Below, piece by piece: positions 7,395 through 15,588 of a stretch of DNA of 34,386 bases. A model generated the notes under the pieces. It saw only the letters and a program-made list of their open reading frames with translations, did not search any database and was not told the DNA's origin. The position numbers and the translations under genes are program-made. Source of the DNA: Bacteroidaceae bacterium (GTDB taxonomy: Bacteria > Bacteroidota > Bacteroidia > Bacteroidales > Bacteroidaceae); assembly GCA_017556045.1 (NCBI GenBank), contig JAFZFF010000011.1, positions 1-34,386 of the forward strand, read 5' to 3'. Numbering within the stretch: the first letter of the stretch is position 1; the number at the start of each line of letters is the position of its first letter.

Positions 7395-7919
7395 ATGGAT
7401 TTCAAAGATCTTATCCAAGCTCGCCGCTCATGCCGTACATTTACTGAGCAGCAGCTTACAGAGGAGCAGACGGTAGCGCTTATGCGCGCTGCCCTGATGT
7501 CGCCCTCATCGCACCGTACCAATGGGTGGCAGTTTGTACTTGTAGACGATAAAGCAAAGTTACATGCGCTCTCTGCATGTAAGGAGCATGGCTCGGCACT
7601 CATCGATGGAGCCCCGCTGGCTATCGTGGTGTGTGCAGACCCCGCGGCCAGTGATGTATGGATAGAGGATGCCTCTATAGCTACGCTGATGATACAGCTG
7701 CAGGCCGAGGAACTTGGTTTGGGCTCATGCTGGGTACAGGTACGTCGACGTGCTACGATAGATGGTCGTGCCTCTGATGTGGTGGTACGCGAGATATTGG
7801 GCATACCCGAGACGATGGAGGTGCTCTCTATCGTGGCTGTAGGCTACAAGGCGATAGAGCGCAAACCCTTCAATGAGGAACATCTGCAATGGGAGAAGCT
7901 GCATCTCAACCAGTGGTAG
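7395..7919 (+). CDS. Nitroreductase-family FMN oxidoreductase
   Basis: 174 residues, the short form of the family. The N-terminal IQARRSCRTFTEQQLTEEQ is the characteristic FMN-phosphate-binding region, followed by LMSPSSHRTNGWQFVLVDD and, near the C-terminus, ELGLGSCWVQVR and EILGIPETMEVLSIVAVGY. Such enzymes reduce nitro compounds, quinones or flavins with NAD(P)H as homodimers in the cytoplasm; the physiological substrate cannot be read from sequence. It is the first gene of an operon and its last 31 bases overlap the next reading frame. Confidence 0.9.
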   Translation: MDFKDLIQARRSCRTFTEQQLTEEQTVALMRAALMSPSSHRTNGWQFVLVDDKAKLHALSACKEHGSALIDGAPLAIVVCADPAASDVWIEDASIATLMIQLQAEELGLGSCWVQVRRRATIDGRASDVVVREILGIPETMEVLSIVAVGYKAIERKPFNEEHLQWEKLHLNQW

Positions 7920-8689
7920 TGCTCTTGGGAGCTGGAAGAGTGGCTACTCATCTGGCTCCGGCACTGATAGGGGCAGGGTATCGTATCGCTCAGATATATT
8001 CCCGAACGATGGAGGCTGCTCGCACGCTTGCCGAACCCTTGGGTGTGGCGTATACCGATGATATAGATGCCATCAGCCCCAGTGCTCATATCTATATAGT
8101 CTCTGTAGCGGATGAGGCTTTGCCCTCAGTGGCAAGTGCGCTATGCGCTAAGAGCCAACAGCTAAGAGCCAGCAGCCTCTTCATCCACACTGCAGGTAGC
8201 GTGTCTATGGACGTGTGGCGCGATGCTGGTGCAGAGCGCTACGGCATACTATATCCGCTGCAGACCTTCAGTAAGGAACGCAAGGTGGACATGCGCGAGG
8301 TGTCGCTATTCGTAGAGGCCTCTGATGAGGAAACGCTACGTATTATAGAACAGTTGGCGCAGAACTTATCACCGAAGGTATATCGTGCAGACTCTGCCAA
8401 GCGTGCCCAACTGCATACCGCGGCCGTATTTGCCTGTAACTTTGCCAATGCGATGTATGGCGCTGCGGCGAGAGTGCTCGAGGGGAGTGATATCCCCTTC
8501 TCGGTGTTGCTTCCACTGATAGATGAGACAGCTGCCAAGGTACACACCCTCACACCTCATGAGGCACAGACGGGTCCTGCTGTACGTGGAGACAACGCAG
8601 TGATGCAGCGTCATGTAGCAGCTTTGGCAGGTACTCCCGAATTGCAAGAACTATATCGTCAAATCAGTAACTTAATAGCAAATTCTTAA
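7889..8689 (+). CDS. Rossmann-fold protein with DUF2520 domain
   Basis: 266 residues. The N-terminal Rossmann domain has a nucleotide-binding turn (VVLLGAGRVATHLAPAL), then YSRTMEAARTLAEPLG and the strand HIYIVSVADEAL, resembling NADP-dependent ProC/F420-type oxidoreductases. The C-terminal part is helical and contains the DUF2520 region (AQLHTAAVFACNFANAMY, a likely dimer helix, and LTPHEAQTGPAVRGDN). Enzyme activity is unknown. The ATG at 7889 lies 31 bases inside the nitroreductase gene; GTG codons at 7913 and 7919 would nearly remove the overlap and are alternatives. The tight coupling to maf (24-base gap) suggests cotranscription. Confidence 0.88.
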   Translation: MGEAASQPVVVLLGAGRVATHLAPALIGAGYRIAQIYSRTMEAARTLAEPLGVAYTDDIDAISPSAHIYIVSVADEALPSVASALCAKSQQLRASSLFIHTAGSVSMDVWRDAGAERYGILYPLQTFSKERKVDMREVSLFVEASDEETLRIIEQLAQNLSPKVYRADSAKRAQLHTAAVFACNFANAMYGAAARVLEGSDIPFSVLLPLIDETAAKVHTLTPHEAQTGPAVRGDNAVMQRHVAALAGTPELQELYRQISNLIANS

Positions 8690-8713
8690 CATTAAACTCT
8701 TTATTCTTCACTC

Positions 8714-9280
8714 ATGAAGCTTATCCTTGCCTCAAACTCTCCCCGTCGTCGCGAACTCCTTGCGGGACTGGGCTACCCCTACGAAGTGCGTGTACTCGAT
8801 GGTATAGACGAGTCGTACCCTGCCGAACTGCGTGGCGCCGATGTGGCTGCTCATATTAGTCGAGCTAAGGCCAATGCCTACGCACAGTCCATGGCTCCCG
8901 ATGAGCTTATCATCACTGCCGACACTATTGTCTGTCTCGACGAGCAGGTGCTGGGTAAGCCTGCAGATGAGGCTGAGGCTATGGCGATGATACGTAGCTT
9001 GAGCGGGCGCACGCATCAGGTATATACGGGTGTGACGCTGACTACGAAGGATGCGCAGCGCTCATTCGTGAGCCGCAGCGATGTCACCTTTGCTGTGCTC
9101 ACCGATGAGGAGATACAGCACTATGTCACCCACTACCGTCCCATGGATAAGGCAGGTGCCTATGGCATACAGGAGTGGATAGGATACATCGGCGTAGAGC
9201 GCATTGATGGCTCATACTTCAATGTGATGGGATTGCCTGTGCAGCGACTGTACAGGGAACTGAAGGAGTTGGGAATGTAA
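8714..9280 (+). CDS. maf: Maf-like nucleotide pyrophosphatase
   Basis: 188 residues. The start MKLILASNSPRRRELLAGLGY is the Maf signature, followed by ADTIVCLDEQVLGKPAD (metal-binding acidic residues), LSGRTHQVYTGVTL and DKAGAYGIQEW, all in family order and spacing. Maf proteins hydrolyse non-canonical or methylated nucleoside triphosphates, or dTTP/UTP, to monophosphates, and were first described as septum-formation inhibitors. It is the last gene of the operon. Its stop (TAA, 9278-9280) is two bases from the stop of the opposite-strand oxidoreductase gene, leaving no room for a separate terminator. Confidence 0.95.
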   Translation: MKLILASNSPRRRELLAGLGYPYEVRVLDGIDESYPAELRGADVAAHISRAKANAYAQSMAPDELIITADTIVCLDEQVLGKPADEAEAMAMIRSLSGRTHQVYTGVTLTTKDAQRSFVSRSDVTFAVLTDEEIQHYVTHYRPMDKAGAYGIQEWIGYIGVERIDGSYFNVMGLPVQRLYRELKELGM

Positions 9281-9282
9281 TA

Positions 9283-10254
9283 TTAAATCTTTCCCAAGAT
9301 ACGGTCCATCACCCAGTTGGTGGGGGTGGCGCTGATACCATTACAGGTACAGATGTCGCGCTTCTGTAGGTGGTGTACGATGTTCTCAATCAAGGGCTGC
9401 TGTACATGCTCGGGGTTGGGGATGACAAACTCATGTCTGCCATCAGCATCGTGTAGGGCAATAGGCTCATAGGTGAAGACGGAGAAGCATATCATGCCCT
9501 TGTCGCCGATAATCTCAATACGGTCTTCGCGGGCACTCTCGTCGGCAACAAAGCACCATGAACCACTACCTACCAAGCCACTATCAAAGCGGAAGCAGGC
9601 GCTGATGCTGTCCTCGGCATCGTATAGTCCTCCACGATTGGCGGTGTAGCCCTTAGCCTCAATGATGCAGCCAAAGTAGTGTTGCAGTAGGTCGAGCTGG
9701 TGAGGGGCGAGGTCGTAGAAGTATCCTCCACCGGCAATATCTGCTTGTACGCGCCAGGGCATAGCAGCTCCGGTACTGCCATCAAACTCGCGCGGAGGCT
9801 GTGCCAAGCGGATGTGTACGTTGATGACCTTACCTACGCGAGGAATGAGCTCCTCGACCTTGCGGAAGTAAGGGAGGTATCTGCGGTAGTAGGCCACGAA
9901 GCAGGGCACACCCATCTCTTCACTGGCGCGATTGATGCGGATACAGTCTTCGTAGCTTGCCGCCATGGGCTTCTCGATATATACGGGCTTGCCTGCCTTC
10001 ATAGCCAAGATGGCATAGGTGGCGTGTGATGATGGCGGAGTAGCTATGTATATGGCATTTACATTGGGGTCGTCGATGATATCCATCACGTGGGTATACC
10101 ACTTACTGATACCGTGGCGCTCGGCATACGAACGTGCACGCTCAGCATTGCGGCTCATGACGGCTTCAATCTTAGAGCCTTCGATATTAGAGAACGCAGG
10201 TCCGCTCTTCTTTTCTGTGGCTTCGCCACATCCTATAACTCCCCAACGAATCAT
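9283..10254 (-). CDS. Gfo/Idh/MocA-family NAD(P)-dependent oxidoreductase
   Basis: 323 residues. The N-terminal Rossmann fold has WGVIGCGEATEKKSGPAF, and a conserved YIEKPMA provides the catalytic lysine of the Gfo/Idh/MocA family. The C-terminal part has the family's beta-sheet domain (GGGYFYDLAPHQLDLLQHYFG with the typical His-Asp/Gln, then the strand GLVGSGSWCF). These enzymes oxidise or reduce sugars, inositols and similar polyols; no substrate is assigned. It lies 75 bases downstream of the porin gene on the same strand and may be read through from that operon. The gap holds AT-rich word repeats and no clear own -7 box. Confidence 0.9.
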   Translation of the reverse strand: MIRWGVIGCGEATEKKSGPAFSNIEGSKIEAVMSRNAERARSYAERHGISKWYTHVMDIIDDPNVNAIYIATPPSSHATYAILAMKAGKPVYIEKPMAASYEDCIRINRASEEMGVPCFVAYYRRYLPYFRKVEELIPRVGKVINVHIRLAQPPREFDGSTGAAMPWRVQADIAGGGYFYDLAPHQLDLLQHYFGCIIEAKGYTANRGGLYDAEDSISACFRFDSGLVGSGSWCFVADESAREDRIEIIGDKGMICFSVFTYEPIALHDADGRHEFVIPNPEHVQQPLIENIVHHLQKRDICTCNGISATPTNWVMDRILGKI

Positions 10255-10329
10255 ACTAATAGATAATTGTAAATTGATAATTGAAAATAGCTAACATTGC
10301 GGTCCCTTAACTCTTAACTTTTTCCTCAA
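10255..10329. repeat. AT-rich word-repeat spacer between porin and Gfo/Idh genes
   Basis: The plus strand carries AATTGTAAATTGATAATTGA on one side and TTAACTCTTAACTT, CAATTAG on the other. The words recur with small changes and are partly complementary (ACTAAT with ATTAG, AATTGA with TCAATT). It resembles the arms of the palindromic elements at 3937-4036 and 18571-18679, but no strong perfect stem is present. Confidence 0.35.
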
Positions 10330-12441
10330 TTAGTCCCAGAAGTTCCAAGAGAATCCGAGCTTGAAGAGACGCGGATTTACTGGATAGTGGGGGGCAAGGA
10401 ACGACTCTGTCTGGTCGAGCACGCCCTGGGTCACATGATAATACATGAGATAGAAGCGCACTTGCTTGAGGTGGAAGTTGGCATAAGCATTGATGAAGGG
10501 GTAGCCTCCTACTGTTACTCTGTGCTCGCCCTCTTGCACGAAGAATTGCTCCAATGCTGGGGCATAGTCGGGGGCATAGTAGCGACTGAAGTAACGGGCA
10601 TCGGCGCCGAGCTGTATCCTCAGTACCTTGGCGTAGATAAACTGTAGATAGAGGTTGCTGTATACATTGAGCAGGGGCAAGGGCAATACCTCTTCGTTAG
10701 ATGAGTACTGTGCTGTGAGCTCATTGTCCCAATGGAGCACTCCAAGCTTAAAGTTCTGATACAATGTGCTTGACACTACCTGTATATTGCCCGGGTGCTG
10801 GCGTGCAGTAATGCTGCTCAGACTCAAGGGCTTGCTGCCATAGTCGTCGGTCATATAGGGTGTGCCAGCAAGGTAGGTGTAATTCTTGATGTTCTCTACT
10901 CCGGCATAGAGGCGTGTGCCCCAGCGCTCTATCGCAAGGCTTCCACCAAGGCGTGTACGGAACTCCTTGTGTAAGTCATTGTCCCACCAATAGTGTTGAG
11001 AGTGGTAGCGGCGGTAGTAGAATGAGGGGTTGCTGTTCTTCATATATCCCTCGGCGCGCAAGTTTACAGTGTCTTTCCACAGACGGAAGTTCAGATTGGC
11101 ATTACCCTCGATGTTAAATGCCCCTAAATCGGTACCTGCCAGTACGGTCTTTGCTGTAGCATCAAAGTGGAATGCCTGTCCCAATGTGCGCTTGAGGTTA
11201 CCTCCAAGGCTGATATTGTTTTCCTTATAAGTATGCATGTGGTCACGACCGATGCCTCCGATACTGTCACACATGGTAAACTGGCGGTAATCGTAGCTCA
11301 GGTAGGCCGATGCACCAAAAGGTATCCACTTATTGATGCCCTCGATGAGTGTAAGACCCACGGTGTTGCGCATACGTAGGTACTCTGTGGCATCAATAGA
11401 GTCATAGGGCAGGTAGTTATTGGCATAGTAGTTCTTAGTGTTCTCATAGTCGATAAATCGGCGACTATTGCTGCTCGCCTCGAGGGTATGGAATACCTTG
11501 CTCACGGGGATGAAGTCGTAGTTGACGATGACCGTGTCGGGCAGACTATCGGTGCGGGCTTTGTAGTATCCTAACTTGAAGTCGTGGGCGAGGAGTGCTG
11601 TGCGCACGAAGTTCTCATTCCACGTGTTTTGCAGGTTGGTAGGCATATCGGCAGGGCGATAGGTCTTCTTGCCTTCGGCCATAGCCTCGGGGTTAGTGAT
11701 GTAGCGATCGTCCTGTAAGCCTCCGTTCTCGGCCAAGCGCAGCTTGTTGTAGCTGAAGAGTCCGTTCACGCTATAGCGCTCGCCATGGTGATAGGCGAAG
11801 AATGATCCGTTGGCATAGGCTGTAGACTGATGGTCGTAGAGGCCACGGCCATAGAGGTAATCAAAGTCAAAACCTAAGCCAGTACGCTTGTTGGCATTGA
11901 CGCCAAACTTGGCCTTGATGCGCTCCTCACCATTGATCTTATTGCCTGCGCGGTAGTAGCTGAGATTTGTCCATGGTGACTTGGTGTTGATAAAGTTGTA
12001 CTCAGCGGGAGTCACGAGGAAGAAGTCAAGCGCATCGGTGAAGATAAACTGTCCGTCGCTCTTGCGGTTGAAGAAGATGCGTGACTGACGGGGAGAACCC
12101 ATATTGCCCAAGTAGTTGTACTCACCATTGAGGCCTTCGGTAAAGTGTAGGTTCTGGAAGTTGAATACTGCCGTGTCGGTCTCTATGGGTATCACGGTAG
12201 CGAGCTTCGTGTCCACACGAAACATCTTCACGTCGTGGGGTATGCCGCCATGGTCAACTACGGAACTGTCACGCCCAGCCTTGTTGTCGCTCACCATACC
12301 GTGCTGGTTCAGTGTGGGTATACCACCTCCACTGCCGCCACGTTCGCCTGCCATACGCAAGCTCTCTTGGGCTTGAGTGTTGGCGATGAGGCTCCACAGT
12401 ACGACGATACAGACAAGGACTTTGCGCATGGCTATAGGCAT
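10330..12441 (-). CDS. Putative outer-membrane porin (Porin_10 / DUF4289-like)
   Basis: 703 residues. The signal peptide MPIAMRKVLVCIVVLWSLIANTQA is followed by a short Gly/Ser-rich linker. Alternating amphipathic strands rich in Tyr, Phe and Asn then run to the C-terminus, for example FHFDATAKTVLAGTDLGAF and VRFYLMYYHVTQG, with an aromatic end (FKLGFSWNFWD). NLGNMGSPRQSRIFFNRK-like and LQNTWNENFVRTALLAHDF-like segments are typical of the Bacteroidetes putative porin family. It probably forms a beta barrel for small solutes. The second ATG (12429, MRKVLV) is an alternative start. The upstream 55-residue membrane gene ends only 9 bases away, and the DUF4468 gene precedes that, so the three form an operon. 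Confidence 0.85.
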   Translation of the reverse strand: MPIAMRKVLVCIVVLWSLIANTQAQESLRMAGERGGSGGGIPTLNQHGMVSDNKAGRDSSVVDHGGIPHDVKMFRVDTKLATVIPIETDTAVFNFQNLHFTEGLNGEYNYLGNMGSPRQSRIFFNRKSDGQFIFTDALDFFLVTPAEYNFINTKSPWTNLSYYRAGNKINGEERIKAKFGVNANKRTGLGFDFDYLYGRGLYDHQSTAYANGSFFAYHHGERYSVNGLFSYNKLRLAENGGLQDDRYITNPEAMAEGKKTYRPADMPTNLQNTWNENFVRTALLAHDFKLGYYKARTDSLPDTVIVNYDFIPVSKVFHTLEASSNSRRFIDYENTKNYYANNYLPYDSIDATEYLRMRNTVGLTLIEGINKWIPFGASAYLSYDYRQFTMCDSIGGIGRDHMHTYKENNISLGGNLKRTLGQAFHFDATAKTVLAGTDLGAFNIEGNANLNFRLWKDTVNLRAEGYMKNSNPSFYYRRYHSQHYWWDNDLHKEFRTRLGGSLAIERWGTRLYAGVENIKNYTYLAGTPYMTDDYGSKPLSLSSITARQHPGNIQVVSSTLYQNFKLGVLHWDNELTAQYSSNEEVLPLPLLNVYSNLYLQFIYAKVLRIQLGADARYFSRYYAPDYAPALEQFFVQEGEHRVTVGGYPFINAYANFHLKQVRFYLMYYHVTQGVLDQTESFLAPHYPVNPRLFKLGFSWNFWD

Positions 12442-12450
12442 GGTGTGGGG

Positions 12451-12618
12451 TTAGAAGAGACGTGTGATGTACTCGGCTATCTTGATAGCCATAGAGATAC
12501 CACATACCACGAGGAAGGGATTGCGGTTCTCAGGCATAGCGATGTAGAGTATCAGTGCGATGACGAAGCCTACAAGGAATAGGGTGTTGAGCAGGTTGCG
12601 GAGTTCGTTTCTTTTCAT
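12451..12618 (-). CDS. Small membrane protein, 55 residues
   Basis: Found by reading the minus strand between the porin and DUF4468 genes; it is too short for the usual ORF length cut-off. It starts MKRNELRNLLNTLF and ends AIKIAEYITRLF before TAA. Two hydrophobic stretches, about 11-28 (NTLFLVGFVIALILYIAM) and 34-46 (PFLVVCGISMAIK), are separated by a short polar turn (PENRNP), so it is a probable hairpin inner-membrane protein. Spacing is tight on both sides (10 bases from the upstream stop, 9 to the porin start), and no non-coding structure competes with it. Function unknown; being between a porin and a periplasmic DUF4468 protein suggests an envelope role. Confidence 0.72.
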   Translation of the reverse strand: MKRNELRNLLNTLFLVGFVIALILYIAMPENRNPFLVVCGISMAIKIAEYITRLF

Positions 12619-12628
12619 ATCCGTAGGA

Positions 12629-13186
12629 TTAGTTGAGTTGTTGTGAAATCTGCTCTACACACTCCTCGAAGAAGTCGATGGTCTTGCGGCGGAACTTGCC
12701 CTGATCTTTCAGCAGCTTACCCTTTTTGTTGAAGGCGTTCTCGTCGGTGATCATCTCTTCGGCGCTGAACTTGATACCGCCATCGCGCTCCTCTTCGTAC
12801 CAATAGTTGATACGGGTGAGCTTCACGGTAGTGCTATTGTCTGCGCACTGCAACTCCAACCAGTAGTTGATACGTGTACGGTCAAGCACGAAAAATCTAT
12901 TGGTAAATACCAAATACTCCTCAGCGGTGAGGCTCAACTGGCTGTTGCGTGCATCTTTGGTGATGAACTTTGAGATGATGACGTTGGGCTTGTTGAAGCG
13001 CTCCTTGGCCCATGTAGAAATCTTTTTATAGGATGCGTCGGCCGACAGAGTGGTGGGGATGGTCTCTTGGAACATTACGCGACCATTCACTACAGGCACG
13101 CTACCTGCTGCGTACTTGGCTTCTACCTGTGCCCATCCTGCCATGAGGCTCATACCCAAACATAGGGTAAGCAATATTCTCTTCAT
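12629..13186 (-). CDS. Secreted DUF4468 (TBP-like fold) protein
   Basis: 185 residues from the ATG at 13186. The longer open frame to 13267 lies across the promoter and is unlikely to be translated. The signal peptide MKRILLTLCLGMSLMAGWAQ is followed by a DUF4468 domain, recognised by VPVVNGRVMFQETIPTTLSADASYKKISTWAKERF and the later NYWLELQCADNSTTVKLTRINYWYEEE. This family is largely restricted to Bacteroidetes, is exported, and has no known biochemical function. It is the first gene of the operon leading into the small membrane protein and the porin, so it may help porin or envelope assembly (inference). Confidence 0.85.
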   Translation of the reverse strand: MKRILLTLCLGMSLMAGWAQVEAKYAAGSVPVVNGRVMFQETIPTTLSADASYKKISTWAKERFNKPNVIISKFITKDARNSQLSLTAEEYLVFTNRFFVLDRTRINYWLELQCADNSTTVKLTRINYWYEEERDGGIKFSAEEMITDENAFNKKGKLLKDQGKFRRKTIDFFEECVEQISQQLN

Positions 13187-13226
13187 AATGTGTTCTATTT
13201 TTATGGTTAATGTTGCTAATAAAGCG

Positions 13227-13234
13227 CAAATGTA
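13227..13234 (-). promoter_or_regulatory. -7 box of the DUF4468-porin operon
   Basis: The minus strand reads TACATTTG, a full match to TAnnTTTG, about 40 bases before the ATG at 13186. It lies inside the extended open frame that begins at 13267, which supports the shorter start for the DUF4468 gene. The -33 element is not clear. Confidence 0.55.
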
Positions 13235-13304
13235 CAAATTTTTCTTGATATAACGGGGTAAAATCATATAAAGAGACGTTTTTAACTATTTTTTTGCACA
13301 CTCG

Positions 13305-13335
13305 ATTGTGTGGTGGCAATTATTACGTACCTTTG
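13305..13335 (+). promoter_or_regulatory. Promoter of the helicase gene
   Basis: ATTG (13305-13308), 19 bases, TACCTTTG (13328-13335), close to the Bacteroidota consensus. It gives a leader of about 25 bases to the ATG at 13367 and is divergent from the DUF4468 promoter, within about 110 bp. Confidence 0.55.
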
Positions 13336-13366
13336 CGAGTAATTTGTCGAAGCATGCGAATTATTG

Positions 13367-15511
13367 ATGGATACAATAGATACACACAGTACTAACTCTG
13401 AGCTGGACCTTGCGTGGCAGCTGGTGGAGCGTACGGGAGTCAATGTCTTCCTCACGGGCAAGGCTGGTACGGGTAAGACAACCTTCTTGCGCCGTCTGCG
13501 TGAGCGTTCGCCCAAGCGTATGGTGGTGGTCGCCCCTACGGGTGTGGCGGCTATCAATGCTGGTGGTGTCACCATTCACTCCTTCTTCCAGTTTCCTTTG
13601 GCGCCCTATATCCCTGGAGGTGCATTTCGTGCCAAAGATGAGAAGTATCGCTTCAGCAAGGAGAAGAAGAATATCATCCGCACGCTCGATCTACTGGTAA
13701 TTGACGAGATCTCCATGGTGCGTGCCGATCTGCTCGATCAGATTGATGCTGTGCTGCGCCTCCATCGTGACCGCCATCGCCCCTTTGGTGGTGTGCAACT
13801 CCTCATGATAGGTGACCTCAGCCAGCTTGCTCCCGTGGTCAAAGAGAGCGAGTGGGCACTCCTGCGAGAGTATTACCGCACGCCCTATTTCTTTGGCAGT
13901 CTTGCTCTGCAACAGACTCAGCATGTCACCATAGAATTATCGCACGTGTATCGACAGACTGATCGCACCTTCATAAATATTTTAAATGAGGTGCGAGAAA
14001 ATCGGCTTACACCTGCGTCGCTGGCTCGTCTCAATGAGCGTGTCGTCTTCAGTGAAAGTGAAGAATCTGTCGACGGTGTCATCCGCCTCACTACCCACAA
14101 TGCTACTGCCAATCGCTACAATGAAGAGCGTATGGATGCTCTCAAGGGTATCCGCTTCTCCTTCAAGGCCAAGGTGATAGGCAACTTCCCCGAGTCCTCC
14201 TATCCTGCCGAAGAGACGCTCGTGCTCAAGGAGGGGTGCCAGGTGATGTTCCTCAAGAATGACTCACAGGACTCGCGCTACTACAATGGTAAGCTCGGTG
14301 TGGTCACTTCGGTAGATGCCTCCAAGATCTGTGTACGTGGCATTGAGGATGACAATATCGTAGAGGTAGAACCCGAGGTGTGGACCAATGCTCGCTACGT
14401 CATAGATAAGGAAACCAAGGAGATACGCGAAGAGATAGAGGGTGAGTTTCGCCAATATCCTCTACGCTTGGCTTGGGCTATTACTATTCATAAGAGTCAG
14501 GGCCTCACCTTTGACCGTGCCGTGCTCGATGTCAATGCAGCCTTTGCCGCTGGGCAGGTCTATGTGGCCCTCAGTCGCTGCCGTTCGCTCGAAGGACTTG
14601 TGCTCACAGCCCCTCTGAACACAGCCTCGGTGCGTACCGATATGGTCGTCACCGACTATATGAATACTGAACTTGAACAGGCCCAGCAGACTGCCAATCG
14701 CCTCGATGCCCTTGAGCGCGACTATTACCACTCGATGCTTGCTGAGCTCTTTGACTTTAGGCCCCTTGAATGGGACTTCCATCGCATGTTGCGCCTCCTT
14801 GATGAGCATCTTTATAAGGTGTATCCCCAATTGCTCAAGCGCTACAAACAGGCTGACGAAAAGTTTGCTCGCGAGATTACTGCGGTGTCTGGCACCTTCT
14901 ATCGCCAATATACCGAGTTTGTGATTCAGAGCGAAGATTATGCTGCCGATACTCACCTTGCCGAGCGCATACACAAGGCTGCTACCTACTTCGTAGAGCG
15001 CCTCGAAACTCTGCTGAAGCCTCTGCTCAGTGATACCCAAGTGGATTCTGATAACCAGGAGATTAAAGAACGCATCGTAGAGACCCTCTATACGCTCAAT
15101 CAGACCTTTGCGCAGAAGCTCCACCTCCTTAGTCGTGTGACTCAGCAAGGCTTTACTGTAGCTGATTACCTCAAGGCCAAGGCAACTGGGCTCCTCAGCG
15201 TGGAGCCTACCAAGCGAGAGCGTAAGAAGAGTGCTACGACCGAGAAGATTGACGTCGATCGCAACTCTGATATCCGCCACCCGAAACTCTTCCATACCCT
15301 ACGCCAATGGCGTGCCGCTCGTGCCGAAGAACTCGGTCGCCCCGTCTATGGAGTGCTCACGCAGAAGTCTCTCATTGGCATTGCCAACGAGCTCCCTATG
15401 AGTGGTCGTGAACTCCTCCGTATGCCAGGCTTCGGTAAGAAATCTCTCGAGATGTTTGGCAAGGAGATTCTCGCTATCATACAGGAATATATCGAGGATA
15501 ATCCCGTGTGA
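13367..15511 (+). CDS. PIF1/RecD-like superfamily 1B helicase with C-terminal HRDC-like domain
   Basis: 714 residues from the ATG at 13367 (a TTG immediately before it is not needed). Walker A is GKAGTGKTT (31-39). The next motif is VAPTGVAAINAGGVTIHSFF, and Walker B is LLVIDEIS (Asp113, Glu114). Further motifs are MIGDLSQLAPV (motif III with the Q), HVYRQTDRTFINILNEVR, GCQVMFLKND, and the helicase C-terminal signature AITIHKSQGLTFDRAVLDV with YVALSRCRSLEGLVLTAPL. The last 80 residues (LRQWRAARAEELGRPVYGVLTQ to LRMPGFGKKSLEMFG) look like an HRDC-type nucleic-acid-binding domain. Such proteins unwind DNA 5' to 3' in repair or recombination. The helicase call is secure, the pathway inferred. 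Confidence 0.93.
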   Translation: MDTIDTHSTNSELDLAWQLVERTGVNVFLTGKAGTGKTTFLRRLRERSPKRMVVVAPTGVAAINAGGVTIHSFFQFPLAPYIPGGAFRAKDEKYRFSKEKKNIIRTLDLLVIDEISMVRADLLDQIDAVLRLHRDRHRPFGGVQLLMIGDLSQLAPVVKESEWALLREYYRTPYFFGSLALQQTQHVTIELSHVYRQTDRTFINILNEVRENRLTPASLARLNERVVFSESEESVDGVIRLTTHNATANRYNEERMDALKGIRFSFKAKVIGNFPESSYPAEETLVLKEGCQVMFLKNDSQDSRYYNGKLGVVTSVDASKICVRGIEDDNIVEVEPEVWTNARYVIDKETKEIREEIEGEFRQYPLRLAWAITIHKSQGLTFDRAVLDVNAAFAAGQVYVALSRCRSLEGLVLTAPLNTASVRTDMVVTDYMNTELEQAQQTANRLDALERDYYHSMLAELFDFRPLEWDFHRMLRLLDEHLYKVYPQLLKRYKQADEKFAREITAVSGTFYRQYTEFVIQSEDYAADTHLAERIHKAATYFVERLETLLKPLLSDTQVDSDNQEIKERIVETLYTLNQTFAQKLHLLSRVTQQGFTVADYLKAKATGLLSVEPTKRERKKSATTEKIDVDRNSDIRHPKLFHTLRQWRAARAEELGRPVYGVLTQKSLIGIANELPMSGRELLRMPGFGKKSLEMFGKEILAIIQEYIEDNPV

Positions 15512-15533
15512 TGTTGATAGAGTCAGCCAATTG

Positions 15534-15565
15534 TTTGGGCATATGGCGAATTATCATTATCTTTG
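15534..15565 (+). promoter_or_regulatory. Promoter of the prenyltransferase-radical SAM pair
   Basis: TTTG (15534-15537), exactly 20 bases, TATCTTTG (15558-15565). This is one of the best matches in the window, about 23 bases before the ATG at 15589. Confidence 0.75.
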
Positions 15566-15588
15566 TCGCCTAAAATATTTATACTGTA

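Noticed and set aside
14462..15295. 277-codon open frame on the minus strand inside the helicase gene
   Set aside because: It is antisense to a clearly conserved helicase, has no signal or family motif, and reflects the codon bias of the real gene.
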